64,000 bases of DNA from Heterodera schachtii (Eukaryota; Nematoda; Chromadorea; Rhabditida; Heteroderidae). The stretch covers positions 1,003,537-1,067,536 of the forward strand of contig SIJG01000046.1 in NCBI GenBank assembly GCA_023374025.1. Reading direction: 5' to 3'. The notes under the pieces were generated by a model. It searched no databases. It was not told where the DNA came from and worked only from the letters and a program-made list of their open reading frames with translations. Positions 60,708 through 64,000 of the stretch are shown here, in pieces. Numbering within the stretch: the stretch's first letter is position 1; each line of letters opens with the position of its first letter. The position numbers and the translations under genes were made by a program.

Positions 60708-61200
60708 ATGAAAACAAAATTTATTTATTTTATGGTAATGAAACCAGTAATTAACAGGCACCTAAATTTCGAAATCAGCTATGGTGAAATCCAAGATGAA
60801 ATGAGAAAAGGATTAAAAAGGTATATTTTTAACAAATATAAGATATTTAAATACTTTTTTTATTCAATAAATGTTATTTTCTTATAAAAAAAAATACGGA
60901 AAACAGAAATATTTTTGCCAATGAAATCAAATAATAAATATTTAATTTAAAATTTTATTATGAGCGTTTTTATTTATTTTCAACAAAAGAGGTTAAATTT
61001 ATATTTTCTGAAGTACGTGAAAAAATTGAAACTAAACGTTCGGATTGTTGGGTGCAAGAAATTTTGCAATTAAAAAATAATGCGTAAAACGAGACAATTG
61101 AATAAATTAAATACAAGCTTTATTATAAAATTTGCAGCGCACGCTTTTGCTACAGGAACTACTGTCGGGTACTAGATTAAAATATTATAGGAATAAGTAA
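60708..61200 (+). CDS. Candidate three-exon small gene, unknown function
   Basis: ATG at 60708 opens MKTKFIYFMVMKPVINRHLN and FEISYGEIQDEMRKGLK, then meets GTATAT at 60821 (phase 2), a good 5' splice site. A second island between about 60940 and 61051 is open in two frames. One reads TKEVKFIFSEVREKIETKRS and DCW; the other starts after AAAGAG at 60991 and fits the exon-1 phase. It ends at a GTGCAAG donor (61052). After a TTTGCAG acceptor (61131-61137) the third island reads RTLLLQELLSGTRLKYYRNK to TAA at 61198-61200 in one frame, or AHAFATGTTVGY in the other. The phase-consistent chain gives a protein of about 70 residues; the more protein-like middle frame breaks phase with exon 1, so the model is unresolved. 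Family unknown. Confidence 0.38.
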
Positions 61201-61405
61201 TTTCGACGCTAATTTAAAAAACTTAAATTAAAAAAACAAAAAATAATATTTCAAAACCATTTTTTTAATGATCACTTCAGTTTGAGAACTGATTAATCTC
61301 AATTATTTATGGAGTCATCTGAGAAAATATATATTGGATAAATTTTGTGTAAAGCGATTAAAGTGATTTATTAAAACAAATTGTTTCATTTAAACAAATA
61401 ATTAA

Positions 61406-61519
61406 GAAATAAATTTTTACATAATTAAAATTAATTACAAAAATCTTAATAACCGAAACCGTGCTACCAAACACTTATTACTGCGACCATTTCTCATGAT
61501 AAATGAATCGACTTTCTAA
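61406..61519 (+). pseudogene. Coding-like frame downstream of the 60.7-kb candidate
   Basis: Thirty-seven codons; the second half NNRNRATKHLLLRPFLMI and NESTF before TAA (61517-61519) is rich in Arg, Thr and Pro relative to flanks. It may be another exon of the preceding candidate, though no acceptor is obvious. Confidence 0.17.
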
Positions 61520-63088
61520 CAAAAATTAAATTTTAATTGAATTAATTAAATATTAAAAAATGAACAAATGGCTAATTTTTTAAATAATTTTAATAATAAT
61601 TTTGATGATTAAAATAGTATTAAATTAATTATTTTATTAGTGATTGGTTGGTTTTGGTGTTGCGTTATTTTATGATGTTTACCAATTATTTAAATATTCA
61701 GATTTTAAATTTGTTAATTTATTTAAATTTGGATATGATTCTATTTTAATAAACTTTTCTATCAGATAAAAATACTATAAAGCATATATTTATAATGAAA
61801 ATAGATTACTTTTATTAGTTATGATAAAAATTAAAATTACCAATGAAGAAATTAATAATGAAATCTAATTATTAATAATAATTATCAGTTAACTTAAATG
61901 AAGATAAGTAATTAGAACTATTATGATGAGAGCATCTCCAACGAACTATTTTGAACCATTAACACAAGTATTGACGAAAATAAATTTTTAAAATTAATAG
62001 AAATTTATTTAAAAAAATTTAATAAAAAAAATTCAAAAAATGAAAAACTAATTTACACTTGCCTTTGAAAAATGCGCTTATTTAAGTGTAAATAAATTTT
62101 ATTTAAACAAGAATAGTTGTAATTTATTTAATATTTTTAGCATCTTTTGCAGATTTTAACATTCTTATGCATTTGATATTGTTGATAAATTAATTCTAAA
62201 TTACGAATAAAAATATATAACTAAATAAATAATTAAATAAAATAATTAATTTATTTAAAATAATTTTTTTTTTACTTTTTCCAATTCAATTTTTGCTTAT
62301 CTACAGTAAAAATTTGACAACAAAAATATTAACTATTGTTTGTTTAAATTTTTGAAAGGTTTGAATAAAATATAATTTTGGATTTAATTTCTCATTTATA
62401 TATTAATTTATTTACTATAAAGCAAATCAAAGGAAAATATATTCAAATGGCAAAATATAAAAGGATTTTAAATTTATCTCGACAAAATATGATGGAGATA
62501 TAGTACAAGAAAAGAATATTATTAAGATTCATAAAATATTTAAAAAAATAATTTAATAAAACAATAATAAAAAAATCTTTTTTTTTCATCAGTAATGTTC
62601 ATACGCTCAGGAAAAGACATAGCCTTGAAATTATTTCAAAAATTGAAAATCATAAAATAAAAATTCTTATTTTACCATATTTGTGTAATATTTTCAATTA
62701 AAAAAGTCAATTTTAAGGTTGCAAAATGACCGCCTCAATCATATTTTTGGGGTTAAAACATAAACAGGATTTTTTACCGGCTTAAAAATGATAAATTAAA
62801 AAATTAAACTTCTTAAATAAATATTTAATTGAGATAATATTTTTTGTGACAATTTATAAATGGTCAAATTCTTTAAAAATGAAAATTTCCTTTTCTGACA
62901 ATCTAAAAAAAAAGTCGCAGTCAGAATCTTTAAAACACAATTTACTTTATTCTGTTTTTTTTGAAAAATATTTAATTTTTTTTTTGTTGCCATATTTTTA
63001 TTTATATAAAGAAAATAAAGAATGTTTTAGTTTATTATTTTATTTCTTTTCTAATTTCATGTTCTGACACGGAGTTGTTTACCATCAT
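61520..63088. other. A+T-rich sequence, nothing recognised
   Basis: The frames at 62796-62993 (minus) and 62846-63067 (plus) overlap each other and have noise-like content. Confidence 0.5.
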
Positions 63089-63724
63089 AATTAGGGCATG
63101 AAATTATATGGAAATCCATATTTTTTTCCTGGACTATGGGAGGCCTGAAACGCAGGAAACATGTTTTTAGCTTGGTTTGAAGCTTCTAGGATGGGTTTCT
63201 AAATCCATATTTTCCATATTTTTCCATATTTCGGGATCTATGTCCATATTTTTCCATTTTTCGCATTTTTGTCCATATTTTATGTCCATATTTTGGATTT
63301 TTTCCAAAAAACCTCTATTTGAACGGCCCCTATAAACAAAAGACCGGAAAATTTTCCGAAAAAGACATTTTTTAGCAAAATTTTGTCGATAAATTGATTA
63401 AATTTAATATTTCTTAAAAATTGATTAATTTAAGTTTTTTTTTGTGTCTGTTTTCTCTAGAAATTGCTTTTTTTCTTCTCTAACTAGTTCTTATACCGTA
63501 TTTCGCCATTTTAGATGTATTTTACTAGAATTTAATGAATTTGAAGAAAATTTTGAAAATTTACCCCTAAATTTGAAAAAATTTATTTGTCCATATTTTG
63601 CAATTTTATGTCCATATTTTGAGATTTTTGCATTTTTATGTCCATATTTTGCGATTTGTTGTCCATATTTTATGGCCATATTTCGTGATTTTATATCCAT
63701 ATTTTTGGATGCCCTATTATTAGT
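63089..63724. mobile_element. Small element with terminal inverted repeats and GTCCATATTTT motif
   Basis: The left end reads AATTAGGGCAT...TTATATGGAAATCC and the right end CCATATTTTTGGATGCCCTATTA, giving short terminal inverted repeats of about 11 bases plus a similar subterminal ATATGG/CCATAT. The body is built largely of TGTCCATATTTT words at irregular ~20-base spacing, near both ends. 63095-63430 aligns in reverse with 21441-21750. The overlapping open frames 63444-63728 and 63491-63700 arise from the repeated words (reading CPYFAI and KYGHK) and are not taken as genes. Fits a non-autonomous DNA transposon. Confidence 0.6.
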
Positions 63725-64000
63725 ATAAAAATTGTGAAAAAATTTAAATTTAAATTTTTATTTATATTAATTTATCGCAATTAATTAATAATTTATTCGA
63801 AAAATACTATTTATATTATATCCTCATAAGAAAAATTATTTAGATGAATATAATGTTGAAAATATAAAAGAATAGATATTTATGAACGTAAATAAAACTT
63901 GGATTTTTAAAAATTATTTGAAGTTTTAATCAATCCAAATTTATTCAATTGATTATAAGATAAAATCCACGATTTATATCGCAATTTATAGATGCATCAA
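63725..64000. other. A+T-rich right edge
   Basis: Nothing recognised. Confidence 0.55.

Noticed and set aside
63444..63728. 94-codon plus frame and 69-codon minus frame
   Set aside because: Both follow the repeated GTCCATATTTT words inside a transposon-like element and overlap each other.
1..64000. Bacterial or organelle origin
   Set aside because: No operons, ribosome binding sites, rRNA, tRNA or respiratory genes; the gene density and repeat content are those of a nuclear eukaryotic region.

Overview
This window looks like eukaryotic nuclear DNA from a very A+T-rich invertebrate-type genome. It is roughly four-fifths A+T by eye; I did not count it. Reasons for this reading are the absence of any long intron-free gene in 64 kb, the one good gene candidate carrying a 53-base GT-AG intron, and the presence of dispersed repeats, foldback elements and minisatellites. 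An A+T-rich nematode (root-knot or Strongyloides-like) would fit the tiny intron and base composition, but nothing here identifies the species. I see no rRNA, tRNA, CRISPR array or bacterial operon.

Layout. 0-24 kb is mostly A+T-rich sequence with a few more complex islands: a partial charged frame at the left edge, a foldback element (2.8-3.4 kb), a decayed open frame (10.1 kb), an exon-like island (11.7 kb), a 540-base near-palindromic element (17.3-17.9 kb), a composite repeat (21.1-21.7 kb) and a two-exon candidate (22.7-23.0 kb). 24.7-30.3 kb is the most remarkable part. Two direct copies of a ~750-base repeat flank a 1.6-kb array of 33-base units and a 0.45-kb array of 21-base units. 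Beyond them lie a run of 16 G, a second 21-base array and ten GC-rich hairpins in 360 bases, most with the apex GCGAAGC. 30.3-46 kb is again A+T-rich with diverged copies of the same dispersed repeats, a 15-base minisatellite and a few palindromes. 46.0-46.9 kb (minus strand) holds the best gene candidate, about 230 residues if one single-base frame break is ignored, with a degenerate paralogous fragment directly upstream. 47-60 kb is nearly featureless apart from a second copy of the 2.8-kb foldback core. 60.7-61.2 kb (plus) has a three-exon-like candidate, and 63.1-63.7 kb a small element with terminal inverted repeats built from a GTCCATATTTT motif.

How it fits together: most recognisable structure is repeat-derived. 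Several families occur two to four times in both orientations (2.8/53.8 kb, 21.1/33.8/44.5/45.4 kb, 21.5/63.1 kb, 25.7/28.5/37.9/42.4 kb, 11.7/38.7 kb). The coding-like islands are short and mostly broken. I could not run searches, so every exon call rests on frame openness, residue composition and visible splice signals.
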